Below are positions 11,221-24,633 of a DNA stretch of 64,000 nucleotides, one piece after another (the stretch's first letter is position 1; every line of letters starts with the position of its first letter). The notes under the pieces are model-generated. The model worked only from the letters and a program-made list of their open reading frames with translations, had not been told where the DNA came from and searched no databases. The stretch is from Atherinomorus stipes. Lineage: Eukaryota; Chordata; Actinopteri; Atheriniformes; Atherinidae. The DNA lies in contig JALJCO010013358.1 of assembly GCA_023101725.1 (NCBI GenBank), positions 124,001 to 188,000 on the forward strand. Reading direction: 5' to 3'. A program made the position numbers and the translations under genes.

Positions 11221-13804
11221 AATACTGTCGGCTTTCTCAGCGTAATCGGCGTCAGTCGGTGATGGGCTGACCAATCAGATTGGAGGAGGGCTAGCTCTTT
11301 TTAAGGAATCAGCGAACGAGAAGACCCGAAGTGAAAATAGTCAATAAACCACAAAAAGGGCAAAAGTGCGGACATAATGCACATTCTCACATTGTTTTGG
11401 ATCTGTCACCGGGCTGATCACGCTTGGAGAGACATTTCTAAATTTTCAGTTTTTGGGGGCCACAATATAGATCGGCAACATTATATTTTGCACATGTGCA
11501 GAAGGTTCACAAAGTCTGGAGTTGGTTTGGTGTGTTCTTGGTCACTTTTCTCACCAAGTTGGCGAGACTGAGGCCAATTTCTGGCAACAACCGTGACGGT
11601 CGGCAGTCTGTCCGGTGTGTCTCCACCTCATTGTGAAGCTGCTTGTTTAACAATACTCTAATAACTCTTACTTATAACCCTTGTAATTTAGCAGTTTTTA
11701 TTTATTTACCTGCTCCGGGACTGCAAATTAAAATGATCTGGTGGCTAGTTACTATGTACATCTTTTCTTCACTGAAATAATTTTTGGGTCAAGGCCCTTC
11801 ACAAATAAAAGCTAATACAACATTCACCATCATCATTTGGCACCAATTAACTGGTTTTTTCTTCCAGTAAACCCTACGCAAATACCAAGCAGCTGACATC
11901 TACTTAGTCTGCTGCAGACTGAGAGACAAATCCTTCAGTCATTCATTCACTTTCCATATCCACCTCATTCTGTTCAGGTTCCCAGGGGTCAGGTTGGAAG
12001 TTGGCTTCACAGAATATCAGTCTACCACTGGACTGGACAAAAACAAACACTCTCTCTAGGAGTCAATTTAATATCACCATACATGAATGTTTTTGGAGTG
12101 CAGGAGGCAAGTTGGAGAATCAGAAGAGAAATCACATGTTTGAAGCAGGAAAATTCCTGCTGAGAAGCTACGGTGCTAACAGGCACACCACCATTCAACC
12201 ATCACAGACAGCCATATGTTTTAGAATATGTTTTTATTTATGAGATAAAATTCTTACAACACTAACAAAGCGTGTTTGCTACCATATTTCTATCACACCA
12301 CAAGATCACAATTGGTCACCTTTCTGCCCAGAACACCAGTATCCAGACCTAACCATCCTATCTGTGTGTGGTTACCATGGTAATGCTTCTAATATAGCTT
12401 TGGGGCTTTTAATAAACCTGTCCCTGACCTGAAAGGGCCCTGGGAGTGTGGTATATTCATCCTTCTAGACTGACAGAAAAATGTCTCCCATGTGATTTGA
12501 CTTCAGCTTGTGTCAGTTTGCCCTCAGAATCAATACACAGTACCAAAGACGCGTCACAGTTTTCACTGAGCTGTAGTTTGAATATGGTGACTTCTCAAAA
12601 CTTTTCTGTCCTTTTCCAAAGCTCTCTCTCCGTCATTACAACACAATTAATAGTGAAGCACTTTTCTCTGACTCTGTGTTGTTTGCCTTTGTTTTATCAC
12701 AACCCGGCCAACATAGTACCCTATATTTAAAGCTTGTTTTGGACAATAAATGGAGAAATTTCTGTTCAGAAATTTGTCAGTTCATCTCATAAGCCAGAAT
12801 ATTAGCTTCAGTTTTAATTATACACTATATTATCCAACACTGGAGTGTGGTATAAATGCTCTGATCTGGCATGGTTTTATCACTCCTTCCAGTTGGTTAG
12901 GGTAACATCATCAAATGTACTGTAGTGTGATGACCCCCAGATTCTCGAGGCCCCCAGTTTCTCGACCCCAGAGATAATGTCATAATTTAGATAACATAAC
13001 TTTGATTTAAAAACTTATTTGGGACTCCTTTTTTTATTCTGAATCACTATTAACTTTCAGGGCATTAAAAGGCAAAAAAGTGGGTTAATGATAATATGAT
13101 TCATGCCACATTCTGGGAACTAATGCCGAATGGGCTTGAGTGATGTTCAGACACCCCAGAGGCTTTTGGAACATAGAACATTTGGAGTTTTGCATTATTC
13201 TTTTTTATTTTATTTTTCAACAATGTTATTTCACAAACAAAGTTTTGTTTACAAGTTTGGCCACAATCCACTCATGTCTCTGCTGCGTGCCATTTGTTTT
13301 TCATTTAGTTGGATCGTTTTGCTCATTTTACATTCATCCTGTCCTGGGATGAGCAGCTGTTGTTCAGAGCTGCGGGAGAGCTGGATCAACTTATTGGACT
13401 CGGTGGGCGCAACAGAGCAATTTAATTAATTCTGTTAATGCTTGGTGTTTTGGTTTGTTGAGCTGTGCTGTTGATTTCTTTCTTTTTTTTTGCGGGGGTG
13501 GAGGTGTGTATGGGGGTGGTGACTTCTCAATCACATTTTGTACTTCACAGTTTGCAATTTAGTATTTTTTGCCTACGAGGTGAAAGAGGTTTATTTTATT
13601 AATGTGTAAAGAAAATATATTCAAGAGGAGACATACACTGAAATCCATGCAAATGAAACTTAAGCACTTGTGCTGTGAAGATTCTGGCATGTGTGGTGGA
13701 GCTCAGGAGTTACCTGACTTTGGCCACCAGATTCTCATTTTAACATTGATTAATTGACAGTTTTAGTTTTTATATGAAGTTTGTAGTTTGTTATTGTATT
13801 TTAT

Positions 13805-13806
<2 letters not shown>
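11221..13806. other. Intronic stretch without gene
   Basis: No coding exon or delimited repeat is seen. The open frames are short and AT-rich. A fragment near 11940-11990 (ATTCATTCACTTTCC) resembles the start of the repeat at 43425-43570, but is decayed. Confidence 0.45.
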
Positions 13807-13898
<92 letters not shown>

Positions 13899-13905
13899 CA
13901 TATAC

Positions 13906-13937
<32 letters not shown>

Positions 13938-13950
13938 GTATATATATATT
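13807..13950. repeat. TA dinucleotide microsatellite, about 140 bp
   Basis: A nearly perfect TA array with a few TATACA/TATGTA interruptions in its second half. The Ile-Tyr open frames across it are artefacts. Confidence 0.98.
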
Positions 13951-14261
13951 GCCATTATATTTTTGATAAGAAATTCCAAATTAGGAGGAGGAAGGGTTGG
14001 GTAACTACAGACTTATTGTCTCTTTTTCCCTTTCCTTCTTCTGTTGTACTTTAAAGATAACTAATTTTTTTATTTGCTCCCACCCACTAATTTTTTAGTT
14101 TGGAGTGAAAAGTACATCATTAGAATTTCTACATTCAAAAAGTTCATAGTTTGGGCTAAAATTATTATAAACTACACAGGGTAATGCTCATTGATGGTTG
14201 TTTTCATCATGTGATGTGAGCTGGTAATAAACAAGGTTTGGAAATTCTCTTGATTCAGTCC

Positions 14262-15094
14262 ATACACCTGAGAACCACCAACCAGGCCAGAAATCTGGGT
14301 GTAGTGATGGACTCAGACTTAAATTTTGAAAAATATGTCAAACCAGTCGCTTAATCAGTCGACTCTCACCTGAAGAACATCTCAAGGATAAAAGATCTGA
14401 TGTCTCAGCAAAATATGGAAAAAAACTAGTCCATGCATTCATCTTCAGTCGGCTTGACTACTGTAACAGCGTCTTTACTGGTCTACCAAAAAAATCAGTT
14501 AAACAGCTGCAGCTCATTCAGAACTCTGCTGCCCGAGTTCTCACTAAGACAAGAAAAGTGGACCACATCAGTCCAGTTCTGAGGTCTTTACACTGGCTGC
14601 CGGTCCATCAGAGAATAGACTTTAAAGTTCTGCTGCTGGTCTATAAAGCCCTGAATGGTTCAGGCCCAAAATACATCAGTGACCTCTTGACCCAGTATGA
14701 ACCTACTAGACCCCTCAGGTCATCTGGATCCGGTCTTTTATCAGTTCCCAGAGTCAGAACCAGACATGGAGAAGCTGCGTTCAGCTTCTATGCTCCACAT
14801 GTCTGGAACAAACTCCCAGAAAGTCTCAGATCAGCTGAAACAGTTTATTTAAATTCAGGTTAAAGACCTTTCTGTTCTCATCTGTATTTACATAGATTTT
14901 ATTCAAAAGTTAAAATCGGCTCCACGTTCTCTCTTTTTAATTTGAAATGTTTTTAATGTTTTAAATTTCAAATCATGCTTCTACTTTTTGGTTCTTTTTA
15001 ATGGTTCTTTTCTTTTGCACCCCGGTGTAATGCTTTTAATGTTTTATGTACGGTGCTTTGAATTGTACTGCCCATAAAATTTGCTTTGCCTTGA
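14262..15094 (+). mobile_element. L2-like LINE, 5'-truncated 3' end
   Basis: The + strand reads as the C-terminal part of an L2/CR1-clade reverse transcriptase with frame breaks: RNLGVVMDSDLNF near 14290, [18 protein letters not shown] near 14448, [20 protein letters not shown] near 14590, and [17 protein letters not shown] near 14790. A non-coding tail follows, ending near TGCTTTGCCTTGATG. Strong 5' truncation is usual for LINEs. Confidence 0.88.
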
Positions 15095-16024
15095 TGACCC
15101 CTGAAAGTAAAACTCTTATAATAATGAGAAAAATGAGAGAGAAAACAAGAAAAAAAAAATCCCATGGTCACCTGCGCCCCGCCTGCACTCATACCCCACT
15201 TCCAGCCATTGGTCTTCCTGCAGCTTGCGTCTGATGTTAAAAAAGAAAAAAAAAATAGAAAAAGAGTAGAAAGTGAGTTTAACAAATTGAGTGAAAGTTT
15301 GCTGACAAAAGAAAGTGGAAAAAATACCAGAAGAAAGAGTAAGACAGTGGTACTGTATGTTGTGCAGATAATACAGATGCTAATTTAGCTCAGAGCAGCT
15401 CAGTCTGTCCTGCTGATGACCTGCTGGGTGTCTCTAGGCTGAAAATAAAGCCAGTAAACTCTGCCCATAGCTATTAAATGAAAGCTGTGTCCAGTTAAAC
15501 TAAGCTGGTCAAATTAGGAATGCAAAGTTAAGAGATTTTATAGGTAAGGAATGTGGGTAATATACCACTAAAAGTGCATGGATGGAAGTTATTGTACATT
15601 TTGTGAGAATTTGTCTCACCTCCCAATCTAGCAAACCCCAGAGTCTAATCCTGCTTTCTGTCTGTTCACCTGACGGCTGGAAATTAATCACATATTGTTC
15701 CCTCTTTATTCAGAATGGAGGCAGCTTCACACATCTTTGAAATTCATCCTACTGACTTGTCACCCTTTTAATTAGTAACTCCTAAAGTTTTCACCCGTCT
15801 GTGTCATAAATGTTTCAATTTCTTAAATTAATATTTAAGATCTTTTACAAGAAATATTTCTGCTGTTACTGTGTAAATACTGCGACTGAAATGTGTTTGT
15901 TTAGTGTTTCCAAACCAAAAATTACAGCAATGTCTTTATTTAGCAGTACTTTTAAACAATGGGACCAAATGGGATTGCAAAAATTTCATGGAATTAATTA
16001 CAATGAAATGTTTTGAAAACAACA

Positions 16025-16027
<3 letters not shown>
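15095..16027. other. Intronic stretch without gene
   Basis: No exon or bounded repeat is seen. Purine-rich tracts lie at 15120-15330. Confidence 0.5.
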
Positions 16028-16077
<50 letters not shown>

Positions 16078-16113
16078 ATACATGGATATACTTACATATA
16101 TATATATATATAT
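16028..16113. repeat. TA microsatellite
   Basis: Two TA arrays are separated by TATGTATATACATGGATATA at about 16070-16090. Confidence 0.95.
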
Positions 16114-16886
16114 TCTCAAACCTTAAATTGTAATTTGAAACTAGAGAGAAACTCAAAGAGGACTGTTCACAGAGATTTAAATGAGGTCTTCACAGAGTTG
16201 CATTTCAATACGATATAATGAAGGGGGAGAACACTGGTGCAATGTGAGACAGACAGTGATGGGAAAAGGGTGCTGGTGAGTTTTGCTGTAGGGGTGCTTG
16301 GGGGCTCTCCTTGATCAGGGATCATTCTCTCTCAGACTGGCTTTTTTTGTTCTTTTTTGCACCATGAGACCAGAGTTTGTGAATAGCAGAAACTCAATGA
16401 CAGAGTTAGTTTATTCAACTTTGTCAGTGACTGAAAGCAATAACAGTAAAGTGACTCAGAAACCTCACTGATTCTGAGGGGAGAACAACCCGGCTCTTCA
16501 GTTTGACAGTTGTGCAGCCAGTATTTGTGCCAGTTTCATGTTTCGACATGAAAATGGGTCCAGTTGCAAAAGGCAAGAAGGCAACCCCTCTATGGGGGGT
16601 GTATGTATATGAAAAGCAAAAAATTGCATAAAATTTTGGGCATTTCATATTTAAAATGATAATTTTGGTGTACTTTGAAATTGAAGAATCAAGCAAAGGT
16701 AGGTACAGGCCAGTATGACCATCGAAGAATATTTAATTTACATGTTCACATTAAGCATTATAAAAAATAAGACCGACCTCTATGCTGTAAAAGAAATCAG
16801 ATGCACTTCTATGAATATGAATGGCAGGGTGGTGATAGCCTCATTAACCTTAAAATCTGCTCTGTTGAATGATGCATTCATTAAAG

Positions 16887-17513
16887 GATAACTTTCTTTT
16901 TTTTAACCTGGACCTTATTTCTAGGAGTTCATACGTGCATTTACTCACCGGGAATATTTCTGCATCACTTTGACCCCTTTGAAAGATATTTTATTGAGTC
17001 GCCCTTTGGTGTACTGTACATCCAGTAAAATGGCGGAGACGGGGCAGTCACTATATAAGACATAATCTGCAGTACAACTCTTTGATTTCAACAATGCTTT
17101 AAGTAGAATGAATGAACGATTGAGTACTATTGTCCCGTGAGTTCGGAGTTTCGCAAATTGTGCTATTATTGTTGTCTGCGTAGCGAGCTGGTCTTCTTAG
17201 CTGTACTACGGAAGCGTGCATCGTGAATGCGTGGCCCCGAAAAGTGTGTAGAACACCCTGATGACTAACGAGAACTCATGGACAAAAGTGCTCGTTCGTT
17301 CGTTCATTCTACCTAAAGTATTGGCGAAAATAAAGGAGTGTTGCTGCAGATATTGCCTTGTATAGTGATTGCATTATACTGGATGTACACAGAAGAGTGA
17401 CTCAATGTAAGATCTTCTGAAGGACTCAAATTGATGGAGAAATTTTATCGGTGAGTAAATGCACGTATTAATTCCTAGAAATAAGGTCCAGGCTGAAAAA
17501 AAAGAAAGTTATC
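16887..17513. mobile_element. Long foldback (hairpin) transposable element
   Basis: The ends are inverted copies over more than 60 bp. GATAACTTTCTTTTTTTTAA with GGACCTTATTTCTAGGA begins at 16887, and its complement ends at 17513. Similarity continues inward for roughly 260 bp per arm, for example TACATCCAGTA on the left against TACTGGATGTAC on the right. A loop of about 120 bp remains. No transposase is present. Confidence 0.85.
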
Positions 17514-20500
17514 ACGATTAAATAACTAAATAATTTAAAACAATATATGACAGCTACATGCTGTATCATCACATTGCATTTCCACACTAAATCGTAGTGA
17601 TTATTTGAAATAGATTAAAAAAAAAAAAAAACTTAGGATAGAAAAGAGTTAAAGGCAGGGTTGATGATCTTTTCCAGGATTATTTTTAATATAATGCTAA
17701 AAATCTCCTTCACACCCCAATTACAGCCAATTAATTAAATGCTATGGCACAAAAATGAAAAAAAAAAATCACCTGTGGAATAGACAGAAGTGTAAAAAAA
17801 AAAAACATCCAGTCATCCTGAATGGCCCGTTTTTATTGATTGAATGATGATATGTCCATCAAACTCAACTGCCGTTTGTCTCTCCCTTTCCCCATCTCCC
17901 CCCATCCCCCTACTCTCGCAACGCTCGATGAATGTCTCACTGTATAAGCAAACATGGCTGCTCACTGCTGTTATCTGTGCAGCTGTTTGCTTTTTTTTTT
18001 TCCCCGGTGGATTTTAACAGCAGAGGATTAAGTTGTGGAGGTGTTCACGTTTGCAGGGTGGATGTTTTACACCACAGATGGAGTTGAAGGTGAGCAAATT
18101 AATACTTTTAGAAACATGGTAAGCTAGCTACTCTACTGTACTGTCTTCGGCTACCCACCAATAAGTCATTGGGGTGCACCTTTGGGCGGGTATGTTTTTA
18201 GCTTTCTGTCCGTATGGTTATCATCACTTTGGCTTTACTCAAACAAGTTCATCTCATTTCTTAAAGAGCATCAAGGTCTATCATTTCTTGTAATGCTTAA
18301 TGGGAATATGTTGATATTTTATTATACATTCATACTGGCCTGAAACTTTGCTTGATTTTTTTTCTCAAAGTGCACCAGTTTGATACTTTTAAATTTAAAA
18401 TGTCCAAAAACCCGTTTGCATGTCTGATCACAAAACTACAGCATCTTGTAAACACATAAGACTTAGATCCTAGAGAACAAAAACCCCGTGAAACCTGGAG
18501 CAGATCATCAGTCAACAGGAAATCAATGAGTGATTACTCATTTTTTGTCTTAAAGCCAATTCAGCAAGGTCTTCCAACAATACCAGAGCAGCCCACCTGA
18601 TTCACAACTGTGAAAGCTGGCGGCAATTATTTATAGCAACCACAGTTGAATATGGGTATATTAACAAAGCTAAGATAATCCTATCAATTATCTCTTTTAT
18701 TTTTAAGTTCTGTTAAGTTCTTTCATCTTTCCAGGCTTTGTTTTTTAAGTTTAAATTAGTCAAAGATGTGTAAATAATAGTTTGAAGAATGCAGAAGGTG
18801 TTCACTGCACATTCCTGCTTTATGAGTGAGAGTTTGCGTGTAGGGGAATTGCTCCTATTTTTTGAATACATAAAAATCACTGCAAGAAAATGAATGAGTT
18901 TCTTAAAAAAATCAACATTTATTAAGCTCTGCATCAATGTTTGCTAATGCTCATATTGATCCACATAGTGGTGTCATATCACTAACATCATGATGTACAA
19001 ATGTGATAAAGAACCAATTCTGCAAATGTTACTATACTGAATTCTTCCATAAAAACCACCTTTGCTACTCTTGATGCCACCTAAATCTGTAATGGCCTCA
19101 TGCATTAGTTGAGCCTACATACTAAAGCTCACACGTATGAGTCAAGCAGCATGTTAGACGACCTATTAAGAAATGACAGAACCTCGACACAAACTCAAGA
19201 TAACATTAAATGGCTACAAATAAGAACATCATGTACACCATGTTGCTGTAGTAGCAGAAAGATATTCTTTGTTACAGCTATATGATGCATTTATAATTTA
19301 GTCTCAAACTTTATATGTAGGAGCATATGAAGAATTTTTCTAATGTTTCCTGCTTTATGAGACCTCGCTAATTTAAGACTTGACAATCTGTCAAATTCTG
19401 CAATGGAACAAATCACGATAATAACCACATTTACATTTGGTGAGCTAATTAGAATGACATACAGCACTGTTCAGTGTTCATTATTGGAAAAAAATATGCC
19501 ATTAGACATAGATATCTGGTGGGGAAGGTGTAATGAAAGTGGACAAACAATGGTTCAGGACAATGTACTGCAAGTGATGTACATTATTCATTAAAAGAAC
19601 ACGGAGAGTAAATATCTGGAGATGTTGTTTCCTATAATGAAAACATCTTGTCTTTGCTTAAGAACGCATCTAAAAGCACCTGAAGTTTTAATTAATCTCA
19701 GAGAATACTCAGAGATCTACCAAACACGCTCTCTGATAGATAATTTAAAATGCTGTTAGGGGTATTCGGATACAAATTTAGGTGGTGCAGGATCAAATTT
19801 TGCAAGAAACTCTTGGCACCTAATTAATGTCGGCTGGATGGGCCATATATCATTTTGTGCACCCAGACGCCCAGCGCTTAATCATGAGGAAAAAAGCCAG
19901 GTGAACTTTTAATTAGGATTTGTAGAGTGATGTTTGATCTTTTATTACCACTGCAGTAATTTGATTGCTTCGGACATTCTGTGAATGTCAACACTTGACG
20001 GTGAACGTTTTCAGTTTACTCTCTAAATTTGAGGTTATTTTGCCTTGATGTCATCATGAGGCCACCCAGAGACATTTGACTTGCCACCATTTGAGTCTGT
20101 GACCTTTGCTTGTAAAACAATATAATTTAGAGTAATTAATTAGTATCAAATTAAAATTAGATTTTTTTTTCAATATACTACCAAAACTCTTGGTTTGGCA
20201 GGTCTTGATTTATGACTGTAGGTATTTTCAGTTTATTGTTCCAGCGTTCCTTCTGAGCCATCAAGGATAGCATCTGTCTTGGATTAAAAGAATAGTACAC
20301 CCACAGACTGATGCGCTTTCATTTTCTACTCACCCTCATGCTGAGCAAGACTGTGGAGCACTTTTTTGATATCTCAAATGCTGCCGGAGATCGGACAGGT
20401 TTTCGTTTTTCCCCCAACTTTCATATAATGGAGCTCACCGGTGCCCGAATCAAAAAGTTCCCTAAAAGTCCAGAAAAACTTGTCAATATTCCTCTATACT

Positions 20501-22136
20501 GCTCGTCCAAGTGGGTAGCGTCCATTATTTACTCCACACAACATCATTTAGTATGTTTCTATAGCTTCAACAGTACTATATATAGCTGCCGCAAAGTGCG
20601 TCCATGACAGTTCACGACACTACGGAAGCTGCGGCAGACGAAATTGCGCGTTCTCTTTTTCTTTCTTTCTTTCTTTTAAATCAATAGCCAACCCCTGTTG
20701 TGTTCGTGCCGGTTTTTCCATAGCTCGTTCACTCTTGGCATAATGTAAACAGCGAATTTCTTCTTCTACACTTGCATTATCGGCAGAGTAGTCACTGAAT
20801 GTCACAGCGGCTTTTTTCCAAAAACAGATACATCACGTTCATAAACGAGAAAAACATCCTGCCTTCTTCTGGAGAAAAGTTTTAACTTTTTCCTGCCGAC
20901 TTATAAACATAGACGATCATGAAGCATATACTGTATATTTGGGGAGGGGGGATTTCAGATACTTTTATTTTTCAATATCTTTTCCCCCCACCACTGATGA
21001 CAGGTATAGGGCGCAAGCTCTGAGAAACTATGAACTCAAGCTGTCCTCACAGTACCAAGATCATGGATCTTTTAAAAAAAAAAAAAAATCCTATTGATAT
21101 TTGTCATTTGTCATTGAAATCTTCAAAAAAAATTTTGATTTTCCCAATTAAGTTATTTAAATGATACCTACAAGACAGCGTAGGTATTTCAAAATGTTGA
21201 TTTTGCCTAAAGCTATCTTTTAAAAGTATTCATGCAAGTGACTCATGTTGGTTTGCCAAGTCTCAGTAAGGCTTTGGTGGTAACTATACATCATTGTGAA
21301 TAGTTTAGTGATTTTCAGACGTCATTTTCCTGCTTTGAGATATCAGTATGATAATGGGGCTGACCCAAATTTTTCAAAAATGTGTCTGTTGCCATGGCAG
21401 TTGGTGTTCAATTTGAGGGCATGTTCAATCTGAAGTGTGCATTGTTTGCTATGGTTTCGAGTTCAGTGCATGTATCCGGGAAACCGCTTTTGGAGAAAAC
21501 ATAGACGATGAACTCGCTTTTGCACGCATACAACATTACAAAGACACAGCAGGGTGTTCGCCGCACCTGTCTCTCTTCAGACTAAAGTTCAGTCACATTT
21601 TGTCAGGGCTCAGCTTTCCTTAGAATTCAAAAGTTCCCTTTTGACTGAGTAATGGTAAAAATGGGCAAACGGTAGACACCCCCATCATGGATACCCTTAT
21701 ATGTACAGAGCTACAACCTGTTGGCATTGGTTGAAGTATCTGTCTCATGTGTACACAACTGTTATTTTTGGGGGGAAATGGATACAAATTGGACACATCA
21801 TCAAACTTGGTATTGTGTTTTTTTTTTTTTACACAATCGTCATATATTTGTATTTATTTATTGATTTACTCTTTAAAATATTATACCCAAATCAATCTCA
21901 CATGAACTAGGTTTTTGACTGATGTAAAATGGATATTAGAGGTTTGAGCCCGACAGCAACAATATGCAAATACAATAACTGACTTGCCAACACATTCACA
22001 CTCCCAACTTGTTATCTGTTGACGCTCGGGCAGGTTCCCTGCGCGTCACCTGTTTACGCGTGGGGTATACCCCTCTCGTACATATGTGACGCAGAGGGTC
22101 TCTCATTGGACTTTAGCTTCATTATGTCGCGCTTCT
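17514..22136. other. Intronic stretch without gene
   Basis: No exon is recognised. A GC-richer block at about 20290-20900 (start GAATAGTACACCCA) looks like a decayed non-autonomous transposon, but its ends could not be defined. A segment at 19830-19930 with AATTAATG, CTTAATCATGAGG and TTTTAATTAGG is repeat-free to my eye and could be regulatory. Confidence 0.4.
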
Positions 22137-22262
22137 CTGAATGGGCTATACAGTATGCACGCTTCCACTACTTCCTGAACTTCAGACAGCACCTTTGCTT
22201 CCTGCATCCTACTGGACAAACTGGTTAATCCAGGTGTGTCTGACCTCAATAATTGGCAAAAC
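22137..22262 (+). mobile_element. Left arm of the CTTCCTGAACTT palindromic miniature element
   Basis: ATGGGCTATACAGTATGCAC, CCACTACTTCCTGAACTT and CAGGTGTGTCTGACCTCA match the element arms at 7139 and 44438. The right arm is not seen here. Confidence 0.6.
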
Positions 22263-22507
22263 GCACTTAATTAATGTGTTGGACTTGCCTTCTGAGTGCC
22301 ACCAACTACCACCCACCACCTTGCTTAAGCACAATGGTCTGGTCTGACATACGCAGACAAGACCATCCGTGTACATCACGGATTTCTCACAGACAGAAAC
22401 CTACAGTTGTGGTTTTTGCAGTACTTTCAAGCAGCAACTTGATACTTGTGCGGCCCTACTGCAAACAATGAAGAGGAAAAGGCACAGAGACAGAGTTTAA
22501 ATTTAAA

Positions 22508-23347
22508 ACATAGACCATTAATTGAGGGACGAACCTTCCCCTAAGTCATCTGGTTTCTGAAGAGCTAAAAGTGAAGCCAGTTGGGCGTGTCCCACCATAG
22601 CCATCTTGAAAAGGGAAAGGAAGGCCCCGAGGGGGAAATATGCAGCGGCTACCAGAGCTAAGTCAAAACTATCAGGAGCTAACGAAGATTAGCTCCCTAA
22701 GCGGCGGGGTAAAGGTAATACACGCTTAGACTTGCTATTATCTGACTAAAAACCGTCATTGTGTGACTCTGCTACAAACTGAGACCTTCCCAAGAGCAAA
22801 CAAGGAGCTAACTAGGAGCTACCGGTCGGCAGGGCAGGCTTCCGGTCTGCCGCATGTCAATCAAAGAGACACGCCCTTAACTCATTCACTGCCTTTGACT
22901 TCTATAGCCGTATACAGTGGGGGGAAAATGTATTGAAATTTTCACCAGATGTCGTGAGATTGTCACCAGCTTGTGTTCATGTCAATAGCTCTACTAGAAA
23001 TATATTTTCAGAGAAAAAATATTGACGTGTTCTATACTTTTTCCCCCGCTGTGTACGGCTATGGACATCAATGGCAGTGAATGAGTTAATTATGTGTAAT
23101 TTCAAGATTAAATAGCGTCTAAGGGGATGAGTTACAAAAAAATTCACCCCCCTCACAGTTGACATGAAGGTAAACTTGACCTATTAAACCTAAAATGATT
23201 TTTTGAACCAGGCTGTAAACATGTTTATTTCTGCTGTGAAGTTGGCCTTTTTAACATGGGAGTCTATTTTGCTGCCCCTAGTGGATCAAGGGAGAACTAC
23301 AAATAATGACTTCTTCCGGGTAGCCTCATAGTTGGCCACCGGAGGTT
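22508..23347 (+). repeat. Repeat family R, copy A (unknown class)
   Basis: It shares ordered blocks with 27680-28370 (-), 32158-32595 (+) and 52078-52830 (-). The blocks include GCTAACGAAGATTAGCTCC, ATTATCTGACTAAAAACC, CCGGTCTGCCGCATGTCAAT, GACCTATTAAACCTAAA and CAGGCTGTAAACATGTTTAT. The end includes GGAGGTTGCCGCTTG. A 213 bp element interrupts it. No coding frame or terminal inverted repeat is evident. Confidence 0.8.
22877..23089. mobile_element. TTAA-flanked miniature element nested in repeat R copy A
   Basis: The ends are a perfect 17 bp inverted pair including the TTAA target: TTAACTCATTCACTGCC at 22877-22893 and GGCAGTGAATGAGTTAA at 23073-23089. Inner sequence is also inverted: ATAGCCGTATAC against GTACGGCTAT. 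Copies B and C of repeat R lack it, so they show the empty site. TTAA duplication is typical of piggyBac-type elements. Confidence 0.88.
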
Positions 23348-23712
23348 GCCGCTTGATTTAAATCAAACTCTGCGGCTGTGCAGGGAATTTGTTTGCCGCC
23401 ATCTTCCAAAGAGAGAAAACATCATTCGTTTCGCGTTTACGTCTAGTCAGAGCATGCGCTGTGAGAATGCAACCTAAAAACTTTCTGATTCACCGTTTAC
23501 ATGATACCACAATCTGTTTGGGAAAAGGAATACTTTACCCTTGTGAAAACAAAAGAAAATCCTTTTGTTTATGCAGTTTTCGTTCAGAATGATGTGTAAT
23601 CATGGAAAATTTTCATTCTGACAGAGCTTTGAAACCGACTGCAATCGGTATATTTGGCTCCATGTAAACATAGCTGGTGACGTGCACCGTCACCATTATG
23701 ATGCTATATTTA

Positions 23713-23841
<129 letters not shown>

Positions 23842-24377
23842 ATTCATTATTTTTTCCTCATAATCTGTAAATTGAGGGCATCCTGAAAAATCTGGATGCT
23901 GAATTTTATTAAAAAGGGTTGAGCTTCTTCATGTCTTTAAGAGACTCAGGGGTGGGCTCTTCTATTACCAGGGTTGAGGTTGCTGATGTAGTTTTTTGAC
24001 TACTTCCTTGGATGCAGGGCCCCATGGGTGGATGAGATCCACACAGTTCCTTAATAAACAACTATTGAGCATCCTTCTTGCATCCTACTTCTACTCTGAG
24101 ATCTCTCCAGCCAGTAAAAGTCAGTTTTCTCACCTGAGGATGCTGCTGGGCAACAACAGCTCCGGGAATGCACTTAATGAATGTCACTGTACCATCAAAA
24201 CATATCAGAAACACAAAGTTTTTAGGTCTGTGTTTGTTGCAGCCAACTGTTTCACTCTATAATGGCCAAGATTCTTCTTAGGAGCTCGGTCTTCTTTATG
24301 AAAAATGCTTGGAAACCCTGGTGAATAAAGCAAAAACATTAGATCATGTTAAAAGTAGCTTAAGGATTAATTAATTA

Positions 24378-24633
24378 GGGGGAGTGGATAGCCCAGTGGT
24401 AGCGTCGTGGGCTTGGGCGCGGAGGACCCGGGTTCGATACCCCGACACGACTCCTGGGTGAACCACTGTGGACCCCTGAGCAATGTCCTTAACCCCCCCC
24501 ACCAACTGCTCCCCAGGCGCCCTAAGTAGCAGCCCACTGCTCTCTGATACTCACAGTACAGAGATGGGTGAAATGCAGAGCCCTAATTTCCCCTCGGGGA
24601 TCATACAAGTATAACAAAAAAAAAAAAAAAAAA
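24378..24633 (+). mobile_element. tRNA-derived SINE, copy 2
   Basis: A tRNA-like head carries an A box (TAGCCCAGTGGTAG) and a B box (GGTTCGATACC near 24431). The body and end (CCCTCGGGGATCATACAAGT) match copy 1, and a poly-A run closes it at 24616-24633. It is the best-preserved of the three copies. It is not a functional tRNA, because no acceptor stem closes after the B box. Confidence 0.9.

Noticed and set aside
13774..14054. Open frames of alternating Ile and Tyr on both strands
   Set aside because: They are the translation of a TA microsatellite.
24378..24455. Possible tRNA gene with A and B boxes
   Set aside because: It continues directly into a SINE body repeated elsewhere in the window, and no acceptor stem pairs after the T-arm.
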